Shown piece after piece: positions 12,838-24,211 of a stretch of DNA of 64,000 nucleotides. A program made the translations under genes and the position numbers. Positions within the stretch are counted from its first letter, which is position 1; each line of letters starts with the position of its first letter. The DNA comes from Paraescarpia echinospica (lineage: Eukaryota; Annelida; Polychaeta; Sabellida; Siboglinidae): the NCBI GenBank assembly GCA_020002185.1, contig CM034539.1:31117897-31181896 (forward strand), given 5' to 3'. The notes beneath the pieces were generated by a model, which did no database searches, was not told where the DNA came from, and was given only the letters and a program-made list of their open reading frames with translations.

Positions 12838-13400
12838 TTGTACAGAACCTGGCAGCTATGCCCCTTCCCTACAACATCTGTCACATGCAGAGTCTGTGTC
12901 TTGCATGGATATCTAATTTTATGCAGTTGTTTTATATGGAGGTTGGAGGTTGTCTTTTCTGTTATGTAATTATAAGCAGGATGTTTATTAAATTAGTTAT
13001 TTTTAGGCCACAGAAAAGTAATTCCCGGTTTCTCATCAATGCATGTATTTAAGTCACACAGCTATACCCCTTCGATACAACATCTGTCACATGCGGAGTA
13101 TGTGTCTTGCATGGATATCTATTTTTATGCAGTTGTTTTATATGGAGATTGGAGGTTGTCTTTTCGGTCATGCAATTATAAGCAGGAAGTTTGTGAAATT
13201 AGTTATTCTTGAGCCACAGAAAAATAATTCCCGGTTTCTCATCAATGCATGTATTTAAAAATAGGTGCCACAACATTTTATTTTCTATTATAATTATTCC
13301 TCTAAATGCAAGACGTGGTGCAATAAGTGAACATTAAACATGTCAACATTTTACTTCCATCATAACCCTTAATGATTTGTAACTATGATTCACCAAAAAA
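12838..13400 (+). repeat. Two tandem copies of a ~215-bp block
   Basis: 12838-13052 and 13055-13268 are near-identical (CATCTGTCACATGC, TTGCATGGATATCTA, AAATTAGTTATT, CTCATCAATGCATGTATTTA). The same block occurs once inside copy B at 11638-11800. The second copy continues with the 'TTTTACTTCCATCATAACCC' segment, which is also at 11880 and 14405. Confidence 0.7.
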
Positions 13401-13433
13401 CAATTAATAATTACCAACAGAGTTGTTTGATTT

Positions 13434-13485
13434 AAATCATTTGATTTAAATCATTGATTTAAATCATTGATTTAAATCACTCCAA
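13434..13485. repeat. ATTGATTTAAATC microsatellite-like array
   Basis: Four near-perfect copies of a 13-14-bp unit, each containing the palindrome GATTTAAATC. Confidence 0.85.
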
Positions 13486-13513
13486 AAAAATTTAAGAACC
13501 CTTTGATTTACGA

Positions 13514-14520
13514 TTTTTAGTCCTTTGGGCCGAAGGTCCAACAGACTTATGCCATCACTCTGCGTCCGCCATGCACCGTGCGCCGTTAGCTGCCATATCT
13601 CAGAAACCATTCAGCAACTTTTTCTCTAATTTTGCATAGACATATCTTAGGGTACTGCCACTATGCACGAGAAATCTGTATTTGGTTGAATCATTCTAAG
13701 GGCCCCCAAGGCCCCCAAAACTGGTAGAATTTTAAATTTTGCTTATTTTTTAAAACTCTTCAGTAGAATTTTACATTTTGTATATTTTTTAAAACTCTTC
13801 AGTAACTTTTTATCTAATTTTGTAAGACATTCCATGTAGTAGTGTCACTATACACAAGAAATCTGTATTTGATTGAATCATTCTAAGGGCCCCCCAAAAT
13901 GTTAAATCTTCTTTCTAAATTCTCTACTGCTGCAGGACCTGGATGCTGCCTAGCCACTGAGCTCTATTTATAACTGGCTGGCTGGACACCCTTATCTCTG
14001 ATCACTGGGCTGGCTGAGTGGAGCATACTGTATTGCACATTGGCTGGGCTCCTGCCTGCCATTCTAATGAGGCTCATGGATATTTAACTAAATCATTAGA
14101 CCTCTATAGTGAAATTTTTGGAAGTGATATAATTCGCTGGATGACTGTAAAACTACATGACGTCACGGCATAAACAACCTTTAACTGTGCTACATGCGAG
14201 ATTGTAGCTCACTAACTGTCCTGCAAGGTTTCTACAACCACTGGAAATTGGCATAAATAGCAGAGTATCGGGATAAATTTCTACAGTATTTTTAATAACG
14301 CATCAACTAATATATACAATCTTCACGAAACGGTCTACTCGAATATTTTATTTCCAGGTGCATCTTCATTGGCATGCATATAGTCTCCACTAAGCATTTC
14401 AACATTTTACTTCCATCATAACCCTTAATGATCTGTAACTGTGATTCACCAAAAGACATTTCATTATTAACTACAAACTCACAATATAGTCCAAAGGACT
14501 TCAGGTCCTCTTGGCCCATT
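13514..14520 (+). mobile_element. 'AGTCCTTTGG' family, copy C (about 1 kb)
   Basis: The ends are the same as in copy B (TTTTTAGTCCTTTGGGCC ... AGTCCAAAGGACTTCAGG, TTGGCCCATT). TTTACGA lies directly left (13507-13513) and again at 14521-14527, consistent with a 7-bp target duplication, although the T-rich ends leave the exact border open by up to 3 bp. It is an internal deletion derivative of copy B. No coding capacity. Confidence 0.65.
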
Positions 14521-14693
14521 TTTACGAAAACCTGATCAAATTATTCCGAAAGATATGTGCTAAATCTCTAACACATATTCCTTCCAATTTCTGCAAACAA
14601 ACTTTAAAAAAAACTTGTTATGAGTGAAGTACTTACGAAAATATACCGGCCAAATCCAAATCTCGTTGAAGACGCCTGCGTCAAAAACCCTGG

Positions 14694-14753
14694 GTCCTAT
14701 CTGTGCTGTGTAAGTCTTATCTGTGCTGTGTAAGTCCTATCTATGCTGTGTAA
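14694..14753. repeat. Three copies of ATCTGTGCTGTGTAAGTCYT
   Basis: Direct tandem repeat with a 21-22-bp unit. Confidence 0.85.
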
Positions 14754-15211
14754 AATGAATCGGTGCGAGACCAAGCAGTGTATTAAAATAGGCAAAGAGC
14801 ATTAGAACACAAGATTTCAGTGTCACAAATTTTCTGGTCGCGAGTCAGGATCTTTAGCCTTAGGGTTGTTTCTGCTAGTGAATTTGATATTTAGCAGGAT
14901 ATCGACTGTCAGCTGAGACTAAGTGTCGTCTGCTTTGCCTTTGTCATCTACACTCTACACATAGGTCAGCGTTTGAGAATCTTAATTTCGACATACGAAT
15001 ACTAAGCAAATATAATTGTACATCACCGTAATTTAGTCAGTGTATTTTACGTGAATAGAGTAATTGTTTCAAGTAAATGCGACGCTACTGAATCATATCC
15101 TGCAAGTTTTTGTTCGTCTTGATGGGAAAATTGAGAAGAGATTTAGAGCTGCTCTAGAAATAACGGTGTAGGCTATTTCTGGAGCAGATACCGACGCATG
15201 CATGCACTTAG

Positions 15212-16073
15212 CAGGCATGAGTTAATTTCAGTTGTTAATTGTTTAATTTTTTTGTTCAATTAACTAAATTATGTTAATTAAATTAATTAGCTTTCTATAA
15301 AATAACAATTAAATTAATTAACTTAACTGGAAGAGGTTAATTTAATTTACAAAATCACAGTGAACTTTTTAATTTGGTATTACCATTATTATAAGCAGTC
15401 CAGAGGTGATTGCCACTGGCATGTTCTCTGAAGTAAGAATTAGCTTTGATGGTTATAGTGCACATTAGAAGCAAATGTGACAACCACTGAGCCACTGGTG
15501 AAGTTCACCCAGGTGGGGTATCAAAGGAACCTTCAGTTATGGTCCAGGGTGTTGTTTGAACAAATCACCTGTTTGAACAGTGTCAGTGACAAGTCATTGT
15601 AAATGAATGAATAAGCTGAATTGTGGCTGTGCATGGCCAGGTGCTATAGGCGCATTATGTAACAGTATTGACTCCTTTTGCTTCTGTGGCTTTTTATCAC
15701 ATATTCAAGGGGATGCAATACAAACTGTGTCAGTAGTGTGGAGTTTCTCTACACAACAATCCCACATAACAAAACTCCAAGGGACAAATGTGAAAAGTGA
15801 ATGAAATCCTGCAATACAATATTTATTTTTACTTCTCATTAAATGCATTAACAGTTAGTTATCACCTAATATCTGATTTAAAGTTAATTGGCAATTTAAT
15901 TGAAATTAATTTTTAATTTAATGAAAGTTAAATGTTAATTTAATAAAAAAAATGGGAGGTTAATTTAATTGACCTGATAAATGTTAGACGGTAATTTAGT
16001 TTAAATTTATTGGATTTTTGGAGTCAGTTGTAACTTGAATAAGTAACTTTCCAAGTTAATTGCCCCATGCCTG
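15212..16073. mobile_element. hAT-type MITE with perfect 8-bp TSD
   Basis: The element starts CAGGCATGAGTTAATT and ends with the inverse CCATGCCTG, a 9-10-bp terminal inverted repeat beginning CAG, as in hAT elements. GCACTTAG flanks it on both sides (15204-15211 and 16074-16081), the 8-bp duplication typical of hAT. The 862-bp interior is rich in 'GTTAATTTAATT' words and has no transposase. A second, 3'-truncated copy begins at 24590. Confidence 0.9.
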
Positions 16074-16081
16074 GCACTTAG

Positions 16082-17569
16082 TAATGTTTTCATGGTATAT
16101 ACATACGTGGACAGACATAATCTATCTAGATATAATATACTTTGTACAATTATAGTTTGAAACTATTATGTCATGTATCATGCGTCTGATGTATGATTAG
16201 GACATTATACTATAATTTGATTTTGAAACCGTGTTATAACATATTGTTCAATTTCCATAAAAATATATCTGTATGCATGTCGGTGTGCATGCGTATGTGC
16301 GTGCCTGTGCATTTGTGTATGGCTCGAAGCTTACAAAACTGCATAGACCACCATATTTTCTGGTTTGGGTTTCGGAATCTGGACCCCATTTTTGTTGTAG
16401 GGACCAGGACCCTATTTTATAAAACATTTCCCTGTATATTGGCTATACAATACTAAAAGTTTTTGTGTGTTTTCCATGGTACTGTATATGTCCAAGTTGC
16501 AGCAAAGAATGAGAAGAAATCAAATATGATCCAAATAATTTATTAACATTAGGTCCTACATCAGTACATGGCATTTTTATTGGAGCTTACTTGTCAAGTT
16601 GGCTCAAATGGCTATGATTCCAACCCTATGGTAGTTTGCGTTTGAGTCCAAGATTAATCGGAAGAGTTAATTGACACGAGACATACTTAATTGTTTGCCC
16701 AAAATTATGTTTGTTATTACATACGTATGTGTATGTAAATTTGAGCAGCTTTTCGTGTTGACTCAAGCTAATCGGTGAAATTTGATGTCCATCGAACAAC
16801 GAACCCTAAAACTGTTAAAAACCTTAACGAACAGGAATTTTTTTATAAAATTAACTGCAGTACTTTTCTTCCGAGGCCCGAGATGAACCCCTGAAAGTTT
16901 GGCACCCAAGGTGCAGTCTACGAGGAAAACATTAATACACATGCACACAGCCACACAAGAGTCATTATACTTTATACCATCATTTGGGTTTAGGAACAAA
17001 GGAAACAGTCATTATGTCTGAATAACACAAAAGTTTGTCAATACCTGATTACCTGCACATCTGATGTATGCGGATGGCTGTATAGTATATATGGTTACAC
17101 TGAACAATTACCGGGATAATACAGCGTTCAAAATAGAGCGTGTCCGTTTGTCTTGGTCAGTGGTTTTTGGCCCAGATAAGTAGAATGCTGCTGCATAATT
17201 GTTGGGTGGAGAAGTGAAAATTGACTGTAAATAGTGACAAGTGGAAAACAGCAACCTTTTTATTTAGGAAATTCTAGTGTAAACACAGTTGACATGCGAT
17301 CACTCGTGTTGCAGTTTCGTTAGCCTGTTGGCGTCTTGTTCATTGCATGAACATCTAGGAGGCTTATAGCCAAGAACAGTGTCATTTTGATATAATTAGT
17401 AAATGTTGAAATATAATTATAAATAATTTTGGGGGCATTTAAAAAAAGTTTTAGTCATGAGTATTAAAAGTAGGCATGTCACATTAAGTACAGCATTATT
17501 TTTAATGATGCCGATGGTAAAAATTGTTAGTAATGTCTCAGGCACTCAGATGTGTGTTGTCTTTTTTAG
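16082..17569. other. Intron 1 sequence, no gene seen
   Basis: AT-rich non-coding sequence; a polypyrimidine tract leads into the exon 2 acceptor at 17560-17569. Confidence 0.5.
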
Positions 17570-17680
17570 TCGATAACTACACATTGCTGGCTGCAACATC
17601 GCATGGCATTTGGACAGTTTCAGTGAACGGTTCAGTGACACCTCCAAAATATGGGACAGCAAAACGACTAATTGGTGGAG
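17570..17680 (+). CDS. Exon 2, first strands of a YWTD-type beta-propeller
   Basis: A polypyrimidine acceptor (GTCTTTTTTAG) precedes 17570 and a donor (GGAG/GTATGT) follows 17680. The 111-bp exon is phase 1 on both sides and joins exon 1 in frame. It encodes a segment with the hydrophobic LLAATSHGIWTVSVNG pattern, as found where an LDLR-class propeller blade begins ('LLxATxxGIxxxxxxG'). The tail LIGGG leads straight into exon 3. It is separated from exon 1 by about 17 kb of repeat-rich intron. The call rests on splice sites, phase agreement and blade-like sequence; no other exon was seen between them. Confidence 0.7.
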
Positions 17681-18124
17681 GTATGTTATTATACGGCATA
17701 GCATCCAGGCATTACACATATGAATTAAGTAAGTTGACACGCTTGTAGACAGATTTGGACAAGGGGATTCACATTCACAATATAAACCCCACGTGGCACC
17801 ACAAGTTCATTACAGAGGACAGCACAAGTACCGTGTCACAGCATATTGCTTACCTACTGCTACATATTCAGTTATATGTCATAAAATAAAACAAAAGTGA
17901 AACAGTTATTGTTGTATATTCAAACACTACAGTAACACATACTCGTGGTTCTTAGGGTTGGCACTCAACTGAACTTTATTTGCATATCAGCATATCACTA
18001 CTCACATAGTTCTCAACTACAACATGTATCCCTACGCATCACTATACACATAGTCCACCACATAAACATGCATATATAACAGTTATCAATTCTTTAATTG
18101 TGCAGTGCACAGCCGAAAATAATT

Positions 18125-18345
18125 TATAAGAACATATTTCTTGAAATTAGTTCTTTTTTAAACAAGAAAAGGTTGAGAAAAATTTCTTAAAAGTTCTAAA
18201 TATACGAATAATAAGAACAAATTTTATTGCATTAAGAAAATATTTCTTAGTCAAGCTATATGTTGAGAAGAATATTTCTTACTCAAGAAAATTTTGAGAA
18301 CAGTAGTCCTTAGTCAAGGAAATTTTAAGAACAATTTTCTTAACC
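18125..18345. repeat. Degenerate AAGAAAATTTTGAGAACAAT tandem repeat
   Basis: About seven imperfect copies of a ~30-bp A/T-rich unit built from 'TTCTTAGTCAAG', 'AAAATTTTGAGAA' and 'AATATTTCTTA'. Confidence 0.7.
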
Positions 18346-18629
18346 CATTAGATCTTAATCATCCAAAAGTGTCTGAATTACTTATTGAATATAGCGTTCT
18401 CACGTTCAAACATCCTATATTTACAGTTTTCTTTGGTCTGGTCAGCGACACTGTCGGCTGCCGAATGTCTGATTGGCTTTGATCCGGAAGTGTCATACTT
18501 TCCATGTATCTATCAAGTCACACATTCAGTCTCCGTAACAGTTATTGGACTAGGGCAGTAGGTTTAATTTATAGGTTTTCCTTCCCTTAGTCAGAGCCTT
18601 GTTTGCCTACAACCGCAAGGTATAGTGGT

Positions 18630-18860
18630 TGTATCGTTTTGTTGTTATATATAGGTAAAGTAATTTCGGACGCGTGTTTTATAAAGACGACTGGTTTATT
18701 TGAACATCTCCATGCAGACCCGCTACACGAGGCTCGGTCAAGGACTGCAGAAATCACGTGATGGTGTCACCTGTCTAAACTATGCCAAAGTTAGTGGGAA
18801 CATAGAAATACAGTAGCGCTACCTAGCGATTATACTAAATTTAAATGACATATCGCCACA
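18630..18860 (-). repeat. 3' LTR of the Ty3/gypsy element
   Basis: 231 bp, starts TGTATCGTTTTG and ends TATCGCCACA in plus orientation. It is 18 bp longer than the partner LTR, mostly because of a 19-bp segment around 18794-18812 bounded by AGT words. Confidence 0.95.
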
Positions 18861-18871
18861 TCTCCTTTCTC
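18861..18871 (-). other. Polypurine tract
   Basis: GAGAAAGGAGA on the minus strand immediately before the 3' LTR, the expected plus-strand primer of an LTR element. Confidence 0.75.
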
Positions 18872-19139
18872 AACAATGTACGCATGTACTAGACATTAAG
18901 TAAGTGTCCTTGAAGTATACTGTGAATACTTGCTATACTTCTACAGTCCGTAAAGTGTGATAAATGGTATAAAATGTATAACACCTACAGTTCGTAGTCT
19001 ACTTGCCACTTGGGGTTAACTCTATCTCGGGTAGATCTTCGTAGCATCGGTATAGGTGGAGTGGGTTGGTTGGGTGTCCCTGGGCCGTCTCGGATGGGAC
19101 GTCGTGGTGCCGGCACGGGTCTCCGGACCGCAGTGCACG

Positions 19140-20105
19140 TCAGCTGGTTCGGTCGTCTGGTTTCGCTGGCTCGTCCTGATGCGTCGACTCGATGTCATCA
19201 ATAGCCGTGTCCATGTTTGGCAGTTCAGCTGTCGACCGCAGTTGACGACGGTTGCGACGGTAGCGCGCGCCGTTCACCTCAACCTCGTAGGATCTGTGTC
19301 CCAACACACGGCGACAAAGCCCCAGTGACCAGCGTCGATCACCTGGTAATCTCATTCGGATGTTGTCACCAGCATGTAGCTCCGTGAGCTTCTTCGTGCC
19401 TCGGTTGTAGTGTTTTGTCTGAGCTTCCTTCTGTGAGGCCAGCTTCTCTTCTGTTGTAGGTGGTATCGCTGGCTCCTCAGTTGTCGGCAGGAGGGTCCTT
19501 GTACGCCTTCCCATCAGCCGTTGTACCGGCGATGTTCCGATATACTCGCTCGGGGTGTTCCTCCAGTCTAGCAGCGCTAGCAGTGGGTCTTTGTGGTCTT
19601 CTCGTGCTTTACACGTCTTCACCGCGTTTTCCGCTTTGCCGTTCGATTGTGGAAACCTCGGGCTAGAAGTGATGTGCTTGATCTTCCATAGTTTCACAAA
19701 TTCCTTGAAGTTTTCACTTGCGAATTCCGGTCCGTTGTCTGTCATCATAACAGAAGGTATTCCATGTCGAGCGAATTGCGCTTTTAACTGGTTTATGACA
19801 GACCGTGACGTTTTCTTGTGTAACTCCACTACCTCGAAGTAGTTGGACCAGTAATCGACTATGATGATGAACGACTGTCCGTTGAACTTGAACAGATCTC
19901 CTCCTAACTTCTCCCACGGACGAGATGGCAGTTCGTGTGGATGTAGGGGCTCACGACACTGCTGTGGCGTGAATGTCTGACAAGTGCTGCATCTGGACAC
20001 ATAGTCTCTGACGTCAGCACTCATCCCCGGCCAGTACAGCACTTCTCTGGCTCGTCGAACGCATCCTCCCATTCCAATGTGGCTGCTGTGTATCTGCTGC
20101 AGCAT
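19140..20105 (-). pseudogene. Ty3/gypsy integrase
   Basis: The 321-residue open segment contains the end of the zinc-binding HHCC domain (IHSSHIG, CSTCQTF) and the D,D,E catalytic core (KLGGDLFKF, MTDNGPEF, SNGKAENAVK). The C-terminal part includes RNTPSEYIGTSPVQRLMGRR, typical of this group, and a basic tail. The ATG at 20105 is internal: the 45 codons upstream to 20240 are open and in frame and encode the missing part of the HHCC region. The core around KTCKAREDHKDP looks shortened by a few residues. It integrates cDNA in a working element; this copy cannot make an intact polyprotein. Confidence 0.93.
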
Positions 20106-20240
20106 ATCCTTTCTCAGTGACCTTGGAACGACCAGCTGCTCGCCTCGAAACTCTAGTCCTTCGGCTTCAACCAGGCTGCTGCGCTCATCATAATATGGCG
20201 ATGCTGCTTGCGGACATTCTCTTCTCGCAGGCCATCCCTG

Positions 20241-20975
20241 TCATATGATCTTGATCAGCACCTGAGTTTCTTCGTCTGCGGCCACTTTCTCCCTGAACTC
20301 GTCTCGTTTCGTCTTGGTTACCGAGATGTTCTCGTGACTCACTGATTCTAGTGCGCGAATCTCACAGTTCTCATGCTGGCCGCCCTCTGTTGTGTCTCTG
20401 TAGGCGCGGCTGAGCGTGTCGGCGATATACATTAGTGGACCTCGCTTGTACTGTACATCTAGGTTGTACTTCTGTAGAGCGAGACACATGCGCTGTAGCC
20501 TCTTCGGTGACTTGTGAATCTCTTTCTTGAATACTGTCTTCAGCGGTTCGTGATCTGATTCAATGGTGACCACGTCTCGCCCATAGATGTACTGATCGAA
20601 CTTGTCACACGACCACACGATTGCTAAAAGTTCTTTCTCTATTTGGGCATAACGTGTCTCTGTGTCGGTCAGAGCCCGCGAAGCGTACGAGACTGGCTGT
20701 CCGTTCTGCATTAACACGGCTCCCAGACCACGTTCGCTCGAATCACACTGGATCGTGACCGGTTGCTTGACATCATAGTAGCGCAATACTGGTGCTTTGG
20801 TGACAAGCTGCTTAATGGCATCAATCGCTGCTGTGTGCGAGTTTGTCCAGTTGAACTCTGCATCTTTGTCATCAAGTCTCCTCAGAGGTTCAGTCATCTC
20901 CGAGAGTCGTGGCAGGTACTTAGACAAGTAGCTCACCATGCCTAGAAATCTCTGAGCGGTCACATCGCCTGAGCG
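20241..20975 (-). pseudogene. Ty3/gypsy RT connection and RNase H segment
   Basis: This frame carries FLGMVSYLSKYLPRLSE (the RT thumb), then the RNase H region with IQCDSSERGLGAVLMQ (first catalytic Asp), YAQIEKELLAIVWSCDKF (Glu) and IESDHEPL (Asp). It continues the polyprotein after the 17-bp duplication and stops at a TGA at 20241-20243. The next codons stay in frame with the integrase, so this stop is a single-base lesion (CGA to TGA fits) rather than a natural end. Confidence 0.92.
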
Positions 20976-23134
20976 GTCACATCGCCTGGCTCCGGCATCT
21001 CTCTGATTGCCGATATCTTCGTTGGATCGGGCTTCAGGCCGTCCGGCGTCAGTATGTGACCCATGAAGGGGACCTTTGCTTGTTCTCGCTTCACTTTGCT
21101 GCGGTTCAGCTTCAGCTTCCATGCTCGGCACTTCTCGAAGAAAGCGTGCTCATTGTCTTCTAGACTCTGATTTACCTCTTGCTCCGTCTTGCCGAATCCC
21201 GCTATTAGAAAATCGTCTGCAATGACCTCTATTCCGTTAAGGTCTTCAACGAATTCGTGCATCGTTCTCTGCCAGACTTCCGGCGCTGAGCTTATTCCGA
21301 AAGGCATGCGTGTCCAACGCAACCTTCCAAAGGGCGAGTTGAAAGTCGTTTTGAAGCTCGACTCCTCGTCCAGATGCTTCTGCCAGAATCCCTCCTTGGC
21401 ATCGAATACGCTGAACTTCTTTGCATCAGTCAGACGTGTCGCGACTTCCTCGATCGTCGGCATCTGGTAGTGTTCGCGACAGATCGCTCGGTTTAAGTCT
21501 CTTGGGTCGATACAGATCCTCAACTTATCGGGCTTGACGACAACAAGCATGCTCGACACCCAAGCTGTAGGCTCGGTGACTGGCTTGATGATTCCTCGCT
21601 GCACCATCTCATCAAGTTTCTCCTTGATTCTCGCTCTCAACGGCACTGGCACACGATGAGGTGGGTGTATCACGGGTGCAACACTCTCGTCTGTGACGAT
21701 GTGGTATTCGCCAGGCAGCTCGCCCAGACCTTCAAAGACATCTTTAAACTCTGTGAGTAGATCGTTTTTTTCTTTCACTGCTGCTCGCACCGCTTTCCTC
21801 AGCGATGATCGTGGGGCTGGATGTGGACTGTCACTGTAGCCTGACGACACGCGCGTTCCTGACGTGTCGCTCACTGCGTGCACGTTTCTGTCGCTGTCGT
21901 TGATCGTCATGAAACCCATCTCTGTGCAGGTCTTCAATGACAACAGTGGCATAAAGTCATCGTTCGTGATGTTGAAGGTCAAATTGCTTTGTTTGCCTTG
22001 TCGCCATACCGGAAGTGTCACCCAACCAAGTATCTGGTACTTTTCTCCAGTGTACGTCCTGATGTACTTGTGGGTACAGTGTTGCAGCTTCTTCATTTGG
22101 TGGTCCCTTGTCGCTCTGCAGTACGTCTCTCGTGGAAGCACGTTGCATTCTGCTCCAGTGTCCATTTGGAACAGAACCCGTCTACTTGGTCTCGGAGATC
22201 CAACTTCCACTGTGATGACTGCCTTCGATGCTCGGTCTTCAACAAGACCGACGAAGAAGATTTCCTTTGTCGTGCGGACGGTTGACGCCGTCGTCCTGCA
22301 CTTGAGCTGGAAATGGTTCTTCTTTCCGCACTTACGGCACGTTTGGCCGTATGCGGGGCACTCTCTTTTAGCATGGCGGCGTCCACAGTACTTGCAGTCT
22401 TGTTGATGCTGCTCCGTTGGTGCTCTTGGCTTCGGTGTGGTGAACCTTTGCTGTGTGCGGTTGTGTGGTGTGCTGGCTGCTTGTCGCGTCTGCCGTTTCC
22501 TGACGAAGCTGACATCCTGCGTGGCACCGTGCATAACCTGCAGCTGAGCACTCGTTTGCTCGGCTGCCTTGCAGATGTCGATGGCTTTCTCCAGGGTAAG
22601 GTCATTCATGCGCAACAGCCGCTCACGCATCTTGTCGTCACGCAAACCCAACACAAGCCGATCGCGGATGATCTCGTCTGGTGTGATGTCTTCATGTGCA
22701 CAGTTCTTCGCGATGGTTCCTAGATCCGTGACGTAAGCTGATATCGTTTCGTCGACCGCCTGGTTCCGGTTGTTAAACAGATACCGTTCGTAGATCACTT
22801 GTGTACGTGGCTCACAATATCTATCAAACTGCGCTAGCACATCGGTTACACACTGTTCATTTTGACTGTCCACCCAAGTGAATGTGTCATACACTTTCGC
22901 CGCATCCTCTCCTGTCACAGACAGAAGTGTGGCGACGCGAATTAAGCCTTCTTGCTTATATATGCCAGTAGCTATTTCATAGCGCTGCCATATTTTACGC
23001 CATTGCTTCCAGTTTGTGGCCAGATTATTGTCCATAATCAATGGTCGCGGGGGTGGTATGTTTGCGGGGGGTATCAACATCGCCATTGTACTTGCCCCAC
23101 ACCCGGTAGTGTCGGCTGTGTTTGACTCGGCCAT
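20960..23134 (-). pseudogene. Ty3/gypsy Gag-protease-reverse transcriptase (5' part of the polyprotein)
   Basis: The frame starts at an ATG at 23134 (an upstream GTG gives 19 more codons). An N-terminal capsid-like region contains WKQWRKIWQRYEIATG, typical of invertebrate Mag-type (K02A2.6-like) gypsy elements. Two zinc knuckles lie near residues 247-279 (CKYCGRRH..EC and CRKCGKKNHFQLKC). The aspartic protease motif FQMDTGAECNVLP is near residue 325. Reverse transcriptase shows FSVFDAKEGF (catalytic Asp) and VIADDFLI in place of YxDD. The frame is lost at about 20970, where a 17-bp tandem duplication (20954-20970 and 20971-20987) shifts the reading frame before RNase H. Confidence 0.93.
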
Positions 23135-23363
23135 ACTGTACAATCTGTGTTGTAGTAGAGTCAAAAGGTCACGTACCTTTGGTTGTCGCACGAGTCACAA
23201 CAACGCTCGACAACCATACCGCGATGTCTGCATTGCGCTGTCAGTCGGCGTGATGTCACAGTCACGGCGAAAATGTTCAAAGTTCACTTTTGCAAGCTGC
23301 GTGCTTCAATGCAAAGTTCGTCAATAACACTTGCTGATCCTGGTTCGTTAACCGACGATATGA

Positions 23364-23380
23364 CGGGACATCTGACACCA
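23364..23380 (-). other. Primer-binding site
   Basis: Directly adjoins the 5' LTR. The minus strand begins TGGTGTCAGA, complementary to a tRNA 3' end ...TCTGACACCA; the first ten bases fit leucine tRNA, the following bases fit less well. Confidence 0.7.
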
Positions 23381-23593
23381 TGTATCGTTTTGTTGTTATA
23401 TATAGGTAAAGTAATTTCGGACGCGTGTTTTATAAAGACGACTGGTTTATTTGAACATCTCCATGTGCAGACCCGCTACACGAGGCTCGGTCAAGGACTG
23501 CTGAAATCACGTGATGGTGTCACCTGTCTAAACTATGCCAAGTTAGTAGCGCTACCTAGCGATTATACTAAATTTAAATGACATATCGCCACA
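23381..23593 (-). repeat. 5' LTR of the Ty3/gypsy element
   Basis: 213 bp and nearly identical to the 18630 LTR apart from the 19-bp segment, a 2-bp TG gain and a few single changes, so the insertion is fairly young. Confidence 0.95.
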
Positions 23594-23938
23594 GTGGTTT
23601 CCCAGGAGGAACCGCAAGGAGGTGAGGTTGACCTGGGTGTTCTACAGTTAACTCTGCTCACCCTCTAAGCTATTAATGCAAAATCTGAGGCGTCATTCGC
23701 AAACAAAATCTTCACACATTTATTTTAGCACTTTATTACACCGATAAAAGTAAACCATTTACAACAATGGCAAGTCACTAGTAGTATATATAGGTGTGCA
23801 GCCAACTGCACATCTATAACTACTGTCAGTGTTGTGCCACTTCTGTGTACATATACAACATAATAAAGTCAGTTTAAATTTAAAGAATACTGTACATAAA
23901 AATACAATGTGACATTATATAATAACATACGCCTGTTA

Positions 23939-23990
23939 TCAGCTTGGGGGGGTGAAACTTTAGCTGGCTGTCCTCAGCACACCAAAAGCG
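23939..23990 (+). repeat. Short repeat, inverted copy at 32278-32330
   Basis: AGCTGGCTGTCCTCAGCACA with flanking G run recurs in inverted orientation around 32280-32330. Probably the edge of a dispersed element. Confidence 0.5.
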
Positions 23991-24211
23991 TTTGTTTGTT
24001 TTGGTTGTGCCTGTATCACTTTATGACTGGCGAAGTAAACAACGCGGAGGTGTGCAACAATCTGAATGCTGTCCAGAGTCCTTGCTCTCGTTCCGCCAAG
24101 GCTGTTTGTATTACAAGATCCACTGCTGCAACCATGCAACGCTGTCAAATGTTTGGCAGTATAACAAATGCCTTGAATTCTTGATGTCTTTCTGTTATGG
24201 AATATGCACTA

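Larger units (their letters stand above)
18630..23593 (-). mobile_element. Ty3/gypsy LTR retrotransposon, complete but coding-defective
   Basis: Two LTRs (18630-18860 and 23381-23593) with TG...CA ends enclose gag and pol on the minus strand. GTGGT flanks both outer ends (18625-18629 and 23594-23598), a perfect 5-bp target duplication. Next to the 5' LTR the primer-binding site reads TGGTGTCAGA on the minus strand, matching the 3' end of a leucine tRNA class. A purine tract (GAGAAAGGAGA) abuts the 3' LTR. It sits in intron 2 of the receptor gene, antisense to it. Confidence 0.96.

Noticed and set aside
21864..22406. 180-residue plus-strand frame inside the gypsy element
   Set aside because: It is antisense to the gag-protease frame, with no motif of its own.
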